Below, piece after piece: positions 35,815 to 46,919 of a stretch of DNA of 64,000 bases. The position numbers and the translations under genes were made by a program. The stretch lies in the NCBI GenBank assembly GCA_900169235.1, contig FWCC01000251.1, positions 1 through 64,000 on the forward strand, written 5' to 3'. The notes beneath the pieces were generated by a model that saw only the letters and a program-made list of their open reading frames with translations, was not told where the DNA came from and made no database searches. The stretch's first letter is position 1. Every line of letters begins with the position of its first letter. Origin of the DNA: Zarea fungicola (Eukaryota > Ascomycota > Sordariomycetes > Hypocreales > Cordycipitaceae).

Positions 35815-37836
35815 ATGGCCCCAGCAATGTCCTTCCTGCTGTGGGCCCCAGCCGTCCTCCTTTACACTGTAACCTTCACTGTCACTCCTGTCTTTGCTCA
35901 TGGCCAGGATGCTGCGGACGCGCATATTGATGGCATGATGAACGAGGCCGTTTCGATGAAAAATGCTACTGAATATGGTGTCACATACTTCACATACGAC
36001 GAACAAAGTGGGACAATATATGCCCATATCACCCTCATGGTTTTGGCCTGGGTATTTGTTTTGCCAATTGGTAAGCATATTTTGTCACATTTGCGCCACT
36101 ACTTAAAATGGTTTATTACTCTATATGCTAACCCTCCCTCTTACAAGCCGTTATGCTTTCAATTGCAAAGTCACGGTATACGCTCGCACTTCAAAGCACT
36201 TTTACAGCTCTCAATGCTGTTGGTGTAGCCTTGGCAGCAACATATAACGCGAAAACACCTGATCTGTATCCCAATAACTCTCATCACAAAATCGGCTGGA
36301 TTATTACTTTGGTTTTTTCAGTCCATGTTCTAGTTAATTTTATTGGGCGGGCCGCCAATAAATGGAGAAGCAGGACTGCACGCAACAGCTCCAACGAGGA
36401 ACATCCGTTTCTGCCAACAACTAGACAGGATTCTAGCTTTACTCAAAGCGGCTACTATACACCTAACCCGCTCACTACTAACGACGGCGGCAGTAGTTCC
36501 GATACTGAGCCTTCATCTAGCCGTAACAGCTCCGTTTCAACCATATGTGCAGAAGACGCTCACTTGGGAGGCGAACATCACAAAGAGTTCAGGAATGACG
36601 ATGACGAGTTTGAAGACGTGTCGATTTTATCCTCGCGCCATACGAAAGCCGCATTAGCTTCGACTTTCGACCGTTGTTTCTCTGGCAGTGCCATCAAATG
36701 TGTCGATATCGGGTACAAAGTGGTGGACCGTATCATTCTGCCATTTGGTTTTATTGCCTTGGTTACTGGTGTCGCGACTTTTGCTGGCTTTTTTGTATGT
36801 TACTTCATCCTTAATTTGATATGTTTTCCTTCGCAGTGTTCTGACATAATTTTTTTCATATACAGGAAGGTCATCGCATTTTTGGAGGTCTCGCTCATTG
36901 GATTAAAGGTGGCGTGTTCTTCTGGCTTGGACTATTCAATCTTGGACGATGGTCGGGTTGTTTTGCTGACCTCGGTTGGGCTTGGAATCTGCGTCCTAAA
37001 ACTGCCTCTTGGCAGAAGCGAATCTTCCGGCCCTCTGCCGAGCTAGTTGAAAGTGCACTCATATTGTTCTACGGCTCAACGAACATATTCTTGGAGCATC
37101 TGAGCGGCTGGGGGGGTGAATGGACTGCACAAGATCTTGAGCATATGGCCATTACAGTGCTCTTCATCGGAGGCGGCTTGGTATGTATGCTCTTCAACTT
37201 ATGCGTCCTTGACTTTTTGAATTGCAGCATCTAATGAATCGAAAGTGTGGCATACTGATCGAGTCGGATCACATTCGCGAGTTACTCAACACAAACGTGG
37301 CCGAACCCTCCATTAGCTCATACTCAGAGGAAGAAAGTGGCCAATTTGAGGCACCTGAAACTTACAATTTCTCTTTGAATCCTATTCCAGCCCTGGTCGT
37401 TCTTTTGCTAGGTGTAATGATGAGCTCTCATCATCAGTCAACCATGACGGCAACCATGGTGCACAAGCAATGGGGAACCCTGCTTCTGTGGTCATCGGTA
37501 GCCAGGGTTCTTACATACGTGCTCTTCTACCTACGACCACCAACATCTGTCCTTCCATCTCGCCCACCGACGGAGCTACTTTCCTCCTTTGGCCTCATTG
37601 CCGGCGGCCTCATATTTATGGCCAGTGTATGTGTTGCCTCTCCAGCAAATAGAAATTACTGCTAACGTTTGTTACAGAGCTCGGATACTGTGGAGGGCAT
37701 GATACATTATGATCTTGACGCAATGCTCCTTTATACCGTTACTATGGGCCTAGTTTGTATGCTCATGGCCTGGGAAGTCACCGTTCTGGCTGTCAAAGGA
37801 TGGGCAGCCCGACGGGAGTTAGCTGACGATGTTTGA
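35815..37836 (+). CDS. YTP1-like multispanning membrane protein
   Basis: Five exons (35815-36070, 36148-36794, 36866-37180, 37228-37626, 37678-37836) give 591 residues. A signal peptide covers about residues 1-29. A DUF2427-type part follows, with a helix at AHITLMVLAWVFVLPIG and further helices. Then come a polar insert rich in Ser and Asp, and the Ytp1 domain (EGHRIFGGLAHWIKGGVFFWLG, LGRWSGCFADLGWAWN, STNIFLEHLSGWGGEWTAQDLEH). It probably has eight or more membrane helices. The biochemical role of Ytp1 is unknown; in yeast it is linked to mitochondria-type membranes and oxygen, and related fungal proteins are heat/CO2-responsive. No partner gene is nearby. Confidence 0.9.
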
Positions 37837-38505
37837 AATCCACTGTTGGGGACATATCCTGACTGTTCAACCCAACCGTGGGTGTTGATGTCTTGCCTGA
37901 GTTTCGTGTCTGATGATTATTATCTACATTTCCCTTTTCGTGGTTCCCCCCTGGTTGGAATTCCCACGTCTGCCTTTGGTCAGTATTGCCTACGATATAT
38001 TGTTAGTCTTGAAGTCCCTGCTTGTTGTCAATTCCCTGCCTCGCTGGGTTTTACAACCTTGTCTCCTTGGGCCAAAAAGGCTGTTGGCGACCAAAATATA
38101 ATATTTTAATACTTATAATATCATATTTTCCTAGCTTATTACAGAATCAAGTAGCCCTTTGGAAGCTCCAGCAGCGTTTTCAGTTGTTTTTATGGGTTTT
38201 TCTCTGGCAAGAAAACGCTTCTTGTGGTTGTGGCAGTCCATCGAGCGTATATGCTGACCTGTCTTCGAGTAGTCCTGTGCTGCTTCTTTTGTCCAGTATC
38301 TCTGTTGCCTTGTTCTTTTCTGCGCCGCTTGGGAGATGAAATTCACGTGTTCATTGCTCGCCAGTCTCGCCCGTGGTCCACGCATGACCTTTCCCGCCGC
38401 ATTTTTCGTTCATTTGGGGGGCAATAGAATTGCCCGTTTAGATATTAAGTAATGCCATAACATGTGTTATACTCTACTTTGTTCAATTTGGGGGCTGTAT
38501 TTCCA
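37837..38505. other. Intergenic between YTP1-like and RSA3-like genes
   Basis: Probably the 3' regions of two convergent genes. Open frames here have no known motif. Confidence 0.55.
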
Positions 38506-38739
38506 TCATTGCTTCCTTTCCCTGCTCGTAGTATCTGTTTCGCCAGCTTGAACAACTCGTCTCTTGTCGTCCTTTGAAAATTGTGCCGTGCCTTGGGCAA
38601 GTGCATGCACTAGAAATGGCACCGAGTCGGCTTTGAAATCATCTGCGTTGCGAACCTTGTCCAAATCCTCGGAGAGCTCCTGTGTGAGTCGCTGGAGGTA
38701 GCTAGAAGAAAACTCAGAGTCGATGTCTTTATTTGACAT
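38506..38739 (-). CDS. Short protein with an Rsa3 (ribosome assembly protein 3)-like domain
   Basis: A 77-residue frame starts MSNKDIDSEFSSSYLQ and has the Rsa3-type pattern YLQRLTQELSEDLDKVR, DDFKADSVPFLVHALAQGTAQF, then K-D-DKRRVV. Yeast Rsa3 (220 residues) works in early 60S assembly with Dbp6 and Npa1. Only the C-terminal domain is present here. The neighbouring upstream frame (to about 38800) codes a basic TKPKTSRTKPV-like segment that could be an extra N-terminal part in another frame, but I could not find splice sites that join it. So this may be a complete small protein or a last exon. Start context aaaccATGtca is good. Confidence 0.6.
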   Translation of the reverse strand: MSNKDIDSEFSSSYLQRLTQELSEDLDKVRNADDFKADSVPFLVHALAQGTAQFSKDDKRRVVQAGETDTTSRERKQ

Positions 38740-39657
38740 GGTTTAAAAGTGATCTTAATTTTAGGTTTCTGGGGCTGTCCTATTGGCGGTTCATGTGGCA
38801 CAGGCTTCGTGCGCGATGTTTTGGGCTTGGTAGTAGTGATATCGTTGGTTGTAGAGAAGAAATTTCTCCTGGTTCACCTTTGATAGAGCCAAGGAAGCTT
38901 TATCATCAACGCTACCCTATAGCGAGTGCCACTGATTGTGCTTCACGGACGCTGGCAGTCAGTTCGCGTTCGCTGTGTCCTCTCGTACCTTTTTTGTGGG
39001 TTGGGTTTGGGTTTGGGGTTGAGTTTGTGTGCGATTGGACTTTTTGCATTACCTGCTGGTTTAGTATTAAGCTTCAGTAGTCGGCATTTTGCATGCTCCA
39101 AGGGTATTGATGTGTTGGTGGAAGAATGCCGTTTACGAAGCCACTCCCCAACTTGACACTACACTTTCACTGTCAACGGCCAGATAAGATGTGCAAATAC
39201 CGAAAAAGGTCCAATTATTAGAAATGGCACCAAACAGGACAAAAAAGTGCCGAGCATAGTGCAGCAGATAGAATGCCACTAGCGCTAAACACCAAGCACT
39301 CGAGCATCGGGTTCACAGTTGTTAGTGCAGATGTAGAAACATGCTATGTACCAGGATGACCTACTGCTAGTGTAAAATATTCTCACCAGACCCCCCCCCC
39401 CAAAAGGGCATCAAGTCTGCCACGGGCGATTGCCACAGCCCATAAAGGGGCTCATGGGCCCGAGCCGAGCCAAGTTGAGTGAGGCAACCGCCAATGAGAG
39501 CATCGAGCCTGCGATTTTTTTTTTTAAATGGCTTAGCTTATTAATAATACCTAAAGCTGAAAACTATTACCACAACTTTATTGTCTAGCAAATCAGGCCC
39601 TCCTTGCAGCAGCATCAATCCAGGCACGCTAGAGCCAGCAGTGAAAGATGCTGTTGC
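38740..39657. other. Intergenic between RSA3-like and RAD54 genes
   Basis: 918 bp without a supported gene. A C-run then A-run lies at about 39391-39405 and a T-run at about 39516-39526. Confidence 0.6.
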
Positions 39658-42057
39658 TCAGTGAGAAATGTACTGAAATACAGCGGACACCTCCGGCTCC
39701 CCATGCTCCTGCCTCAGTAACAGATCCTGTATAGGCTTCAAGCCGTCATTGATGAAGTGATTCCAAGTGCTTGTATCTCCGTACAAAGTGGCCGGAGCCC
39801 TGATATACTGATTACCACCGGGGCGACATCGTTTACACTTGAATGTATCGTGCGTGTCACTCTTTGTGTCTGGTCTATACTGGAAGAGCTCTCTGAGGCT
39901 ATCAAGAGAGAAATGGCGCTCTACGTCCTCTGCAGAGTCAACTACACACGACGAGAGGCTCTGTTTGTGTGACTGCCTCTGGAAAATCTTCTCTTCAATT
40001 GTTCCTGTAGCGATGAAGCGGTATACGAAACAATCCTTCTTCTGGCCATCACGCCAGACACGGGCAAGAGCCTGTTGATCTGCAGCTGGATTCCAGTCCG
40101 GATCAAAGAGAACAAGTCTGTTTGCGCCTATGAGATTGATACCACAGCCTCCAGCCTTGCTGCTCAAAAGGAAGACAAATTCATCCCCTGCTGGATCGTT
40201 GAAGCGGTCGACGAGCTTTTGGCGCTTGTTCACGTTCATTGTGCCGTCAAGGCGTAAGCATCCGTACTGGCGCGATCGGCAGAGTTTTTCGAATAGGTCC
40301 AACGTCGAGGTGTAATTGCTGATGAGAACAATCTTGTCATTTGTATCTTGTCGAATGCGAGCCAGCATACGATCCAAGACTTGCATTTTTCCAGAGTACC
40401 AGGGCTTGACCTCACGATCACGACCTCGCGCCTCTTTGGGAACATAATCTCCTGGATAACAACTCTCAGAGCCGGGCAGGTCGTCAGCAAGGTTCAAAAG
40501 GTCTGGATGATTGCAAAGTTTCTTGAGTATGTTGATAGCCTTCAAAGGCTGGCTCCCTTTGCCTCGCAATAAAGCTTGGATATCAGGGCTTGTAATGAAG
40601 TAATTGTACAGATCAAGTTGGAATGGTGCAAGATTGCAAAAGACAACATGTTCGTACTTGACGGGTAGATATTTAGACAATATGTCGTTTGTCCTTCGGA
40701 TAAGGAATTTATTGACAACTCCAAGCAGTTCGGCGGTGCAGGCATCGCCACGCTCTCGGTCTTGTTGAGAGGCGTCGGCATCGCGACCTCTGAGAATAGG
40801 AATCTCGAAACGCTTTCGGAATTCCAGTCTAGAACCCAGCAGATCCGGATTCGCAAAGCTGGTCAGAGAGAAGTACTCTGTCAGGTCGTTTTGGATAGGG
40901 GTACCGGTAAGTATGACTCTCCGGGATACATTCAGGTTATTGAGCGCATTGAATGTATTGCTATCTCCGTTCTTGAGGCGGTGGCCCTCATCACAAAATA
41001 GCAAGCCAATCTTTGTATGCTTGAGTTCCTCGACATTAAGTCGCAAAGTCTCATAGGAAACGATGATGACTGGTCGCGTTACTGACCTGCCCGATGCAAT
41101 AGCCCACTGACGCAGCTGGCGCGTCAGCTCTTCCTTTGATGCTTTGCCGTCGATTGCAAATGGCGTGATGGCATTAGGACCAAGCCACTTGACAAGCTCA
41201 TTAGCCCAGTTCTTCACCAAACTTGCCGGACAAGCAACGATCGCCTTTTGTATTGTCGACTTTCCCGCCTCGGGTGACTGCTTCAATAATGTCCATAACA
41301 GCGTGATGCATTGCAGCGTCTTTCCAAGACCCATTTCATCTGCCATAATGCACCCATTTGCCTTTTCGTCGATAAGACCGGCAACACAGCGATACATAAA
41401 TTTGACCCCTTCCACTTGATGTGGACGCAGAATCTTTGCTAGTTTGGGGTCAAGAACCACTGGAACACGTGGATGTTCCTTTTCCACCGTTTTTTTGATC
41501 CCCAATATCTCGGCCAGGCTTTTGTGGACAAGAGGGGCATCTATTTGTGATAATTCGAGAGGTTCGTTCCCAGCCCCTGAAATAACCTGCTCAAGTTCCC
41601 TTCTTGGCTTGTCGTCGATCGTTGGATCGTACAGTACGATAGCAAACTCTCCGCTGGGGTCATGCAAGGGCTTCGCAATAAATGTTGCCCCTCGTCTCAG
41701 ACCCAATGTCGGTGGCGGCCTATTCGGGCTATACTGGGTGCTGTTTTTGTCCTTGAGTGGTACAATAAACGCCTTGCGAAATACAGTTGATTTATCTTTA
41801 GGTTGGAAGACAGGGAATCGGTTGGCATCTCGTGTCGCGAGTGCGAGTCTTGCCTCATTTGTGTACGGCTTGTCTTCATCGCAATTCCCATCGGCTCCTT
41901 TATAGTCTACTCTTTTTCGTTTCCGGGAAGATCTTTCCGCACCCGCTGTATAGCTTGCTGATCCTGGGCATTTGAATGGTTTATGCAACTGGTTAATCGC
42001 CTGAGTTCGTTGGTATTGTGCTGCAGCTGGCGGTGTGGTAGTTCCCCTAGGCTCCAT
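39658..42057 (-). CDS. RAD54: DNA repair translocase Rad54
   Basis: One exon, 799 residues. The N-terminus is polar and ends in KPFKCPGSA and RKRKRVDYKG, the region that contacts Rad51 in relatives. The Swi2/Snf2 motor follows. Motif I is ADEMGLGKT (Lys 246), motif II DEGH (356-359), then ILTGTPIQNDLTEYFSL and IRRTNDILSKYLP. The second RecA lobe has LISNYTSTLDLFEKLC, FLLSSKAGGCGINLIGANRL, DPDWNPA-DQQALARVWRDGQ and FIATGTIEEKIFQRQ. A Cys-rich patch (FKCKRCRPGG) lies near the C-terminus. Rad54 drives Rad51-mediated strand exchange and remodels chromatin in homologous recombination. It is intronless, unlike most neighbours. It is divergent from the carrier gene. Confidence 0.96.
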   Translation of the reverse strand: MEPRGTTTPPAAAQYQRTQAINQLHKPFKCPGSASYTAGAERSSRKRKRVDYKGADGNCDEDKPYTNEARLALATRDANRFPVFQPKDKSTVFRKAFIVPLKDKNSTQYSPNRPPPTLGLRRGATFIAKPLHDPSGEFAIVLYDPTIDDKPRRELEQVISGAGNEPLELSQIDAPLVHKSLAEILGIKKTVEKEHPRVPVVLDPKLAKILRPHQVEGVKFMYRCVAGLIDEKANGCIMADEMGLGKTLQCITLLWTLLKQSPEAGKSTIQKAIVACPASLVKNWANELVKWLGPNAITPFAIDGKASKEELTRQLRQWAIASGRSVTRPVIIVSYETLRLNVEELKHTKIGLLFCDEGHRLKNGDSNTFNALNNLNVSRRVILTGTPIQNDLTEYFSLTSFANPDLLGSRLEFRKRFEIPILRGRDADASQQDRERGDACTAELLGVVNKFLIRRTNDILSKYLPVKYEHVVFCNLAPFQLDLYNYFITSPDIQALLRGKGSQPLKAINILKKLCNHPDLLNLADDLPGSESCYPGDYVPKEARGRDREVKPWYSGKMQVLDRMLARIRQDTNDKIVLISNYTSTLDLFEKLCRSRQYGCLRLDGTMNVNKRQKLVDRFNDPAGDEFVFLLSSKAGGCGINLIGANRLVLFDPDWNPAADQQALARVWRDGQKKDCFVYRFIATGTIEEKIFQRQSHKQSLSSCVVDSAEDVERHFSLDSLRELFQYRPDTKSDTHDTFKCKRCRPGGNQYIRAPATLYGDTSTWNHFINDGLKPIQDLLLRQEHGEPEVSAVFQYISH

Positions 42058-42504
42058 TAGCAGTGATATATCAACGGGAAATTAAAACTTACATTTTGCA
42101 CTGTAGCGATACGCGAATTGTCCCGTTATTTGCTCCTCATCGGCAACGCCGAAAAAACGATTGGGATAGCGGAAGCGTGATTTGTGTTGGAGACGCGTCC
42201 TCCGCGACGCCTTGGGTTCCACATCATCGCGCCATCAGCTGACTGTCCTGCTCTGCATGGCCTGGAACGACAGCCACACTCACTCGTCATGGCTGCAGAT
42301 CCTCGGCTATCTAACCAAGGACGTCCACGTCATTTTAGTTATTACTTGTCGATGATATATTTAGCATTCATATGCACCAACCTCGCGACATCTGGCAATC
42401 CGACTTTTCGTGTGAAGCCAACCCAAATAAGCAAATCCTTTTTCTCTTCCAAATGTATATATTCTAAACTGTCGAACCATACATCCAATAACTTGAATGG
42501 GAAT
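42058..42504. promoter_or_regulatory. Divergent promoter region of RAD54 and the carrier gene
   Basis: 447 bp. An acgcgtcc box near 42192 fits the MCB (MluI cell-cycle box) core acgcgt known from yeast DNA-synthesis and repair genes; its role here is a guess. The carrier frame stays open upstream to 42184, but that part has no carrier features. Confidence 0.45.
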
Positions 42505-43392
42505 ATGACCACTGATTTTTGGGCTGGCTACGCGAGCGGTGCGGTAGGCATTATAGTTGGCAACCCGCTTGATATTCTGAAAGTCAAACAACAAATTTCT
42601 GGCACAGAGCGCACTGTGCTTGCTTTTCAAAATACCAAGTCGCTCCTGGCTGGTGCTGCAGCTCCACTGCTGGGCTACGGCGCATTGAATGCTGTCTTAT
42701 TTGTAGCATACAATCGTACGGAATCTGCACTCAATTATGCACTGAATTCTGAAAAAAGCCTGGCTGTTACCTGGGCAGCTGGGGCTATTGGTGGCCTAGC
42801 GACATGGGGTGTTAGCGCTCCAACAGAGCTTGTCAAATGCAGAGCTCAGATGATGTTGCCAGCTACAAAATCAAGCCTCAACATTGCAAAGGACATATGG
42901 CGTGTTGAGGGTATCAGAGGTTTATATCTCGGGGGTCTTGTAACAGCATTGCGAGATAGCATTGGCTACGGCTTCTATTTCTGGTCGTATGAGCTTGCTA
43001 TTCGCAGTTGGCCACTTCCTGAAAACCAGAAGGAACCGTCGCTGAGAGAAGAAGCCCCACGAGTGATGCTTTGCGGTGGCCTGGCCGGGATTGTTACCTG
43101 GGCAAGCGTTTTCCCCCTTGACGTTATCAAGACCAGGCTTCAAACACAATCGCCCGTTCAAAGCTACAGCACAGCCGAATCGACTATAACTCAGCGAAGA
43201 AAAGGAGCATGGCTTGTAGCGAAAGATGCATTTCACGAAGGCGGTATAAGACCTTTCTTTCGTGGGCTTACAGTATGCAGTATTAGAGCCTTTATTGTGA
43301 ATGCAGTGCAATGGGCTGTCTATGAAGGGTTCATGTACGAGAGCGGAAGCGGCAGATTTCGAGATAAAGAAGTAGTCCAAATGATTTCATAA
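42505..43392 (+). CDS. Mitochondrial carrier (SLC25) family protein
   Basis: From the ATG at 42505 the protein has 295 residues in three repeats. Signatures are GNPLDILKVKQQ, SAPTELVKCRAQ and VFPLDVIKTRLQ, each at the end of an odd-numbered helix, as the family requires (Px[DE]xx[KR]). Other marks are AGAAAPLLGYGALNAVLF and IRGLYLGGLVTALRDSIGYGFYFWSYE. The pattern resembles the amino acid/acylcarnitine branch (SLC25A29/A45/A48-like), but the substrate cannot be read with confidence. The frame extends upstream in phase to 42184, yet the normal family start (T-DFWAGYASGAVG) favours 42505. It acts in the mitochondrial inner membrane. Confidence 0.92.
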   Translation: MTTDFWAGYASGAVGIIVGNPLDILKVKQQISGTERTVLAFQNTKSLLAGAAAPLLGYGALNAVLFVAYNRTESALNYALNSEKSLAVTWAAGAIGGLATWGVSAPTELVKCRAQMMLPATKSSLNIAKDIWRVEGIRGLYLGGLVTALRDSIGYGFYFWSYELAIRSWPLPENQKEPSLREEAPRVMLCGGLAGIVTWASVFPLDVIKTRLQTQSPVQSYSTAESTITQRRKGAWLVAKDAFHEGGIRPFFRGLTVCSIRAFIVNAVQWAVYEGFMYESGSGRFRDKEVVQMIS

Positions 43393-43729
43393 ACTGATAC
43401 ATGAAGACGGAACCAAGGAAATGACCTAGAACAAGGTTTACGCACCGGACAGCTCTGTATGTCTACACTCGGCAGGTGCCGAGCTATAGAAGAATCATTG
43501 CAGATAATTGCAGCTATATTACACCAGGTATCCCATGTCAGCTATACTGATCAACATCCAACCTTGATAGATAACGCCAGGAGACAAACACAACACTCAA
43601 AATATAAGGAAAAGAAAAAGCGTCTGTTAATAATCTCTCACATCAAACAACATTCTTGCTGGTGTTTGAGGAATTGACCCGCAGTAGCCCAGGAATCGAA
43701 GCTTCAATACTAACTTCAATACTAAGGGA
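43393..43729. other. Convergent gap between the carrier and RSC1 genes
   Basis: 337 bp with both 3' ends; nothing else is seen. Confidence 0.6.
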
Positions 43730-46547
43730 TCAATGAGTGAGGCCGGTCTCCTGCTTCCACTTTTCGGTATCGCGGCCGATTTCGGTGAACCAGTGATTCA
43801 CAGCTACGACCGCCTCAGCCATTAGGTTACCTCCCTTGGTACTAGCTCCTATTTCAGTGCGCTTTGAGCTGGGTTCCGCAGCTAGTTGATCGCGTAATTT
43901 CCGTTTCCTTGCCCGTTGAATTCGCCACTCTTCGTGGCCAGCAAGATAACGCAGGCTATGGGTCAAACTACCGCTTTCCGGAGATAGTCGATTCTGTTGA
44001 CGGTCGGCCGGAGGAGCAGTAAAAAAGAGAACCCTCCCCGCACTATCGCGTTGAAACTGGGAGCGAATATGAGCTGGCAAGGCCTCATTGACGTTATCAG
44101 GAAGTGTATAAACTTCTGGAGGTCGCGGTGGGTTATAGGCATTTGTGTGATGCACTGATGGAGCTGAACTGGCCATGGCTCGTGCATTTTGAGCTGCAGG
44201 AGGTATATTGTATCCCGCGGTCATTGGGTTCCCCATCTGCGGATACCGCACCGCACCTGGGGATTGGGCGTATCCCACTCCGTGATTTTGCATGTAGTTA
44301 GGCTGCTGTGGCTGCGTATACTGCACGGAGCGCGTCGAGGCGGCGTTAGGGGGTATCTGTGGCAGGGGTACGGGCGTCTGAGGCGGGTGCGCGCCGACCA
44401 GAGGTGGGGCGGGATGTACGGCAGGTATTGTGTGTGTACTGAAATGATTCGGTGATGACATGGGCGCTGGGGTACCATAGGAGCCACCGGCGGACGCATG
44501 ATGATCTGTAGTACCATCTCTCCCCTGAGATGTCGCACTACTGTGGCGGGTGGGATCTACCTGATTATCATGAGAAGCAGATTGCATCCGCATGGAATCT
44601 GGCGGGGGCGTCTCCTAGGCAAAGTAGTTAGTATCGCAGATGCGCATTCCAAGTAAGGACGTAAGGTGGTGCACCAACATTAGATTCTGGTGGACGGCGA
44701 TGTACCGCTCCGACAATCGGCGGCGCGTTTGGGCTTCCCCAGGTGGGCCGTGGCAGTTCGTCCGTGACTTTTGCATCCTCACGTAAAAGGTGCTTTATCG
44801 GACTGGGCACCTTCCTCATCGGACGCGGCGTATCAAAAAGATCCATTTCGTAGTCGCGATCTCTTACTTCATCCGGAACGCAGCCGGCCCACGTTTTAAT
44901 TTTGTTGAAGCGGAAATTTTCCTCGTTGTATCGCGATTCGCACACGTAGATGTGCTTATCAGCTGGAAGGCCGCGTGGGCGACCTTTGTTGAACCTAGTC
45001 ACAAACATGACGAAGCAGCGATCGACCACTTCACTAATTTGGTGGTCTCGATACTGCCCTGTTTTGACAACCTCGTGCTCGAAGAAATGCTTCTCAAAGC
45101 GATGGACAGTTTGCTCAGGCCGATAGTACCAGCATGCGTTGATCCATTTCTCTCCGTCACGATCTTGCCACATGCGAAATATCTGCCCAACGATTGGTTT
45201 TGCAAGATCGTTGGGATTGCGGATGTGAACCCAATCACCTATAAACTATTAGTGGCGTCATCTCTGTGGTCATGACCTGTGCGACTCACCAACTTTCCAG
45301 ATAGTTTCATCATGCTCGATGCTTGCCAAAGGTAGTTTGCCGTGCTCGTCTCGAAACTCGTCATCAGGCTTCGCTTTCTCCTGCTCTGCCAAAAGCCGAG
45401 CTTCGTTTTGTAGCTCGACAGCGACTTGGTGAAGCTCACTATGGTCCTCGTTGTATGTCTTGGCATTCTCGAACATCAAGTCCATATCCTCGAGGAATGT
45501 ATCAACGGTGTTGTACTTCTTTCGTTTAACTTTTTTTTTGATATTGTCTAGGGCGATTGGGTTCGAGATTGTCTGGAAATAATCCGGCAGCTTTGCCCTG
45601 TCAGGTAGTTTCTCGAACGGCGTAACAAGAAAGGATCCGTCCTTCGCCTTGAACCTTCGAAGCCCCTTGATGATAGACGAGATTCGAGCCTCGACAGGAG
45701 TAAGCACCATTGGAGGACGTCCTCTTCCCCTGTGAGGGTCATCATCCATTTCCACGTCGCGATCTCTGACAGAGGGGCGTCGGGCGCGACGCTTGCCCCG
45801 CCTGCCGGCGGCGGAACCATATTCATCGTCATCGTCATCATCATCGTCGTCATCGTCATCGTCATCTTCGTCTTCATCTTCATCGTCGTCAAGTTCGGCT
45901 CCTTCCGAGTCGCGGGAAGGCGAGTCTTCCACGGGAGGCAGATCTCCAAGATCTGGTAGGACACCGTCTTCCTTGGTTATTTGAGATGATTGGACAAGCT
46001 TATCCAGCTCCTCCTTGAAAACACCTTGCAACCTGATTGCAGCACTAAATATGGGGGCGGACGGCCGGTTATACACCTGGGCATTGTGCCAGATTTGCGA
46101 CACATCCCTGACAAACTCCGGGAAAGTCGCATACTGTTTCTTCTGTATTTTGCCCTGTTGTTCAGTCAGCAAATGCAATCTCTCGCGAATTCGAGTCGCA
46201 TGCGTACCCTGACAGTGCTGAATGCGACTGGCTCAGAGATAATCTCGAAATAGTCGGGGTGTGTTCGGCGATTTGGGATGCGCTGGAAGCCTGCGGCAAG
46301 CTCTTCGCCACTACGAATTGTTAGCGGCGTCGTGGGTGGTTGAATATGGTCCTTACTCTTCGGAGAATGTACATAAAAAGTTGGATAGACGATCAATTAT
46401 TCCGTACATGTCATCGCGTCCATCAATGATCATTTCTCCCTCGGCATCGCTCTCGATTTCGTCGGCGCTGTTGTTTGCCATTTCGATATCACTTGGTGGA
46501 GTCGCAGATTTACGCCGTGCGAGCGCGGAACTGCGCCTACCGGACAT
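43730..46547 (-). CDS. RSC1: RSC chromatin-remodelling subunit, Rsc1/Rsc2-like (two bromodomains and BAH)
   Basis: Five exons (46357-46547, 46208-46310, 45290-46154, 44661-45238, 43730-44614) give 873 residues. Order: a short N-terminus, bromodomain 1 (about 65-150, FQRIPNRRTHPDYFEIISEP, WHNAQVYNR), an Asp/Glu tract (about 186-208), an AT-hook RGRGRPP near 240, bromodomain 2 (about 250-355, LPDRAKLPDYFQTISNPIALD, FENAKTYNEDHS), a BAH domain (about 383-510, VGDWVHIRNPND, WYYRPEQTVH) and a Pro/Gln-rich tail with a final helical part. This is the RSC1/RSC2 layout; fungi outside yeast have one such gene. RSC slides and evicts nucleosomes, and the bromodomains read acetyl-lysine. All four introns are phase-consistent. 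Confidence 0.94.
45824..45890. repeat. Trinucleotide (cat/cgt) microsatellite coding for the RSC1 Asp tract
   Basis: An imperfect run of tca/tcg/tcat triplets codes on the minus strand for a run of about 16 Asp with interspersed Glu. Such tracts vary in length between strains. Confidence 0.85.
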
Positions 46548-46919
46548 TTGAGCAGCTTGGCAATGAAATCAATGATGGTTCAAAATATTCCGTATAGTGA
46601 ATTATCTCAATGGGAGATCTATCAATCTGATAGATGGGTTCTGTCGCGTTGCTGAAACCGGCACGCGTTGGAAGGAAAGATTGGCCCGTGTAGGCGCCAG
46701 CAACGTGGATGTTAGTGCGCCTTTGATTATGTAAACAACTCTAGACAGGAAGGCAACAGTGCTCACTGACATTATGATAACCAGTATGTACTGCAGTCAT
46801 GCCATACCGCATTACAAATACTACAGGTATGTAAATAGGAAACTTGGATTATTTCTGCACGAGTTAACTTATTTTGATTTCCAATTTTAGTTTCAGAATA
46901 AGTTTGCTCATTATCCAGG
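46548..46919. promoter_or_regulatory. Divergent promoter region of RSC1 and OTU1
   Basis: 372 bp; no element can be assigned. Confidence 0.5.

Noticed and set aside
42184..42504. Upstream in-frame extension of the carrier gene
   Set aside because: The added residues have no carrier or presequence features, and the family start is at the internal ATG at 42505.
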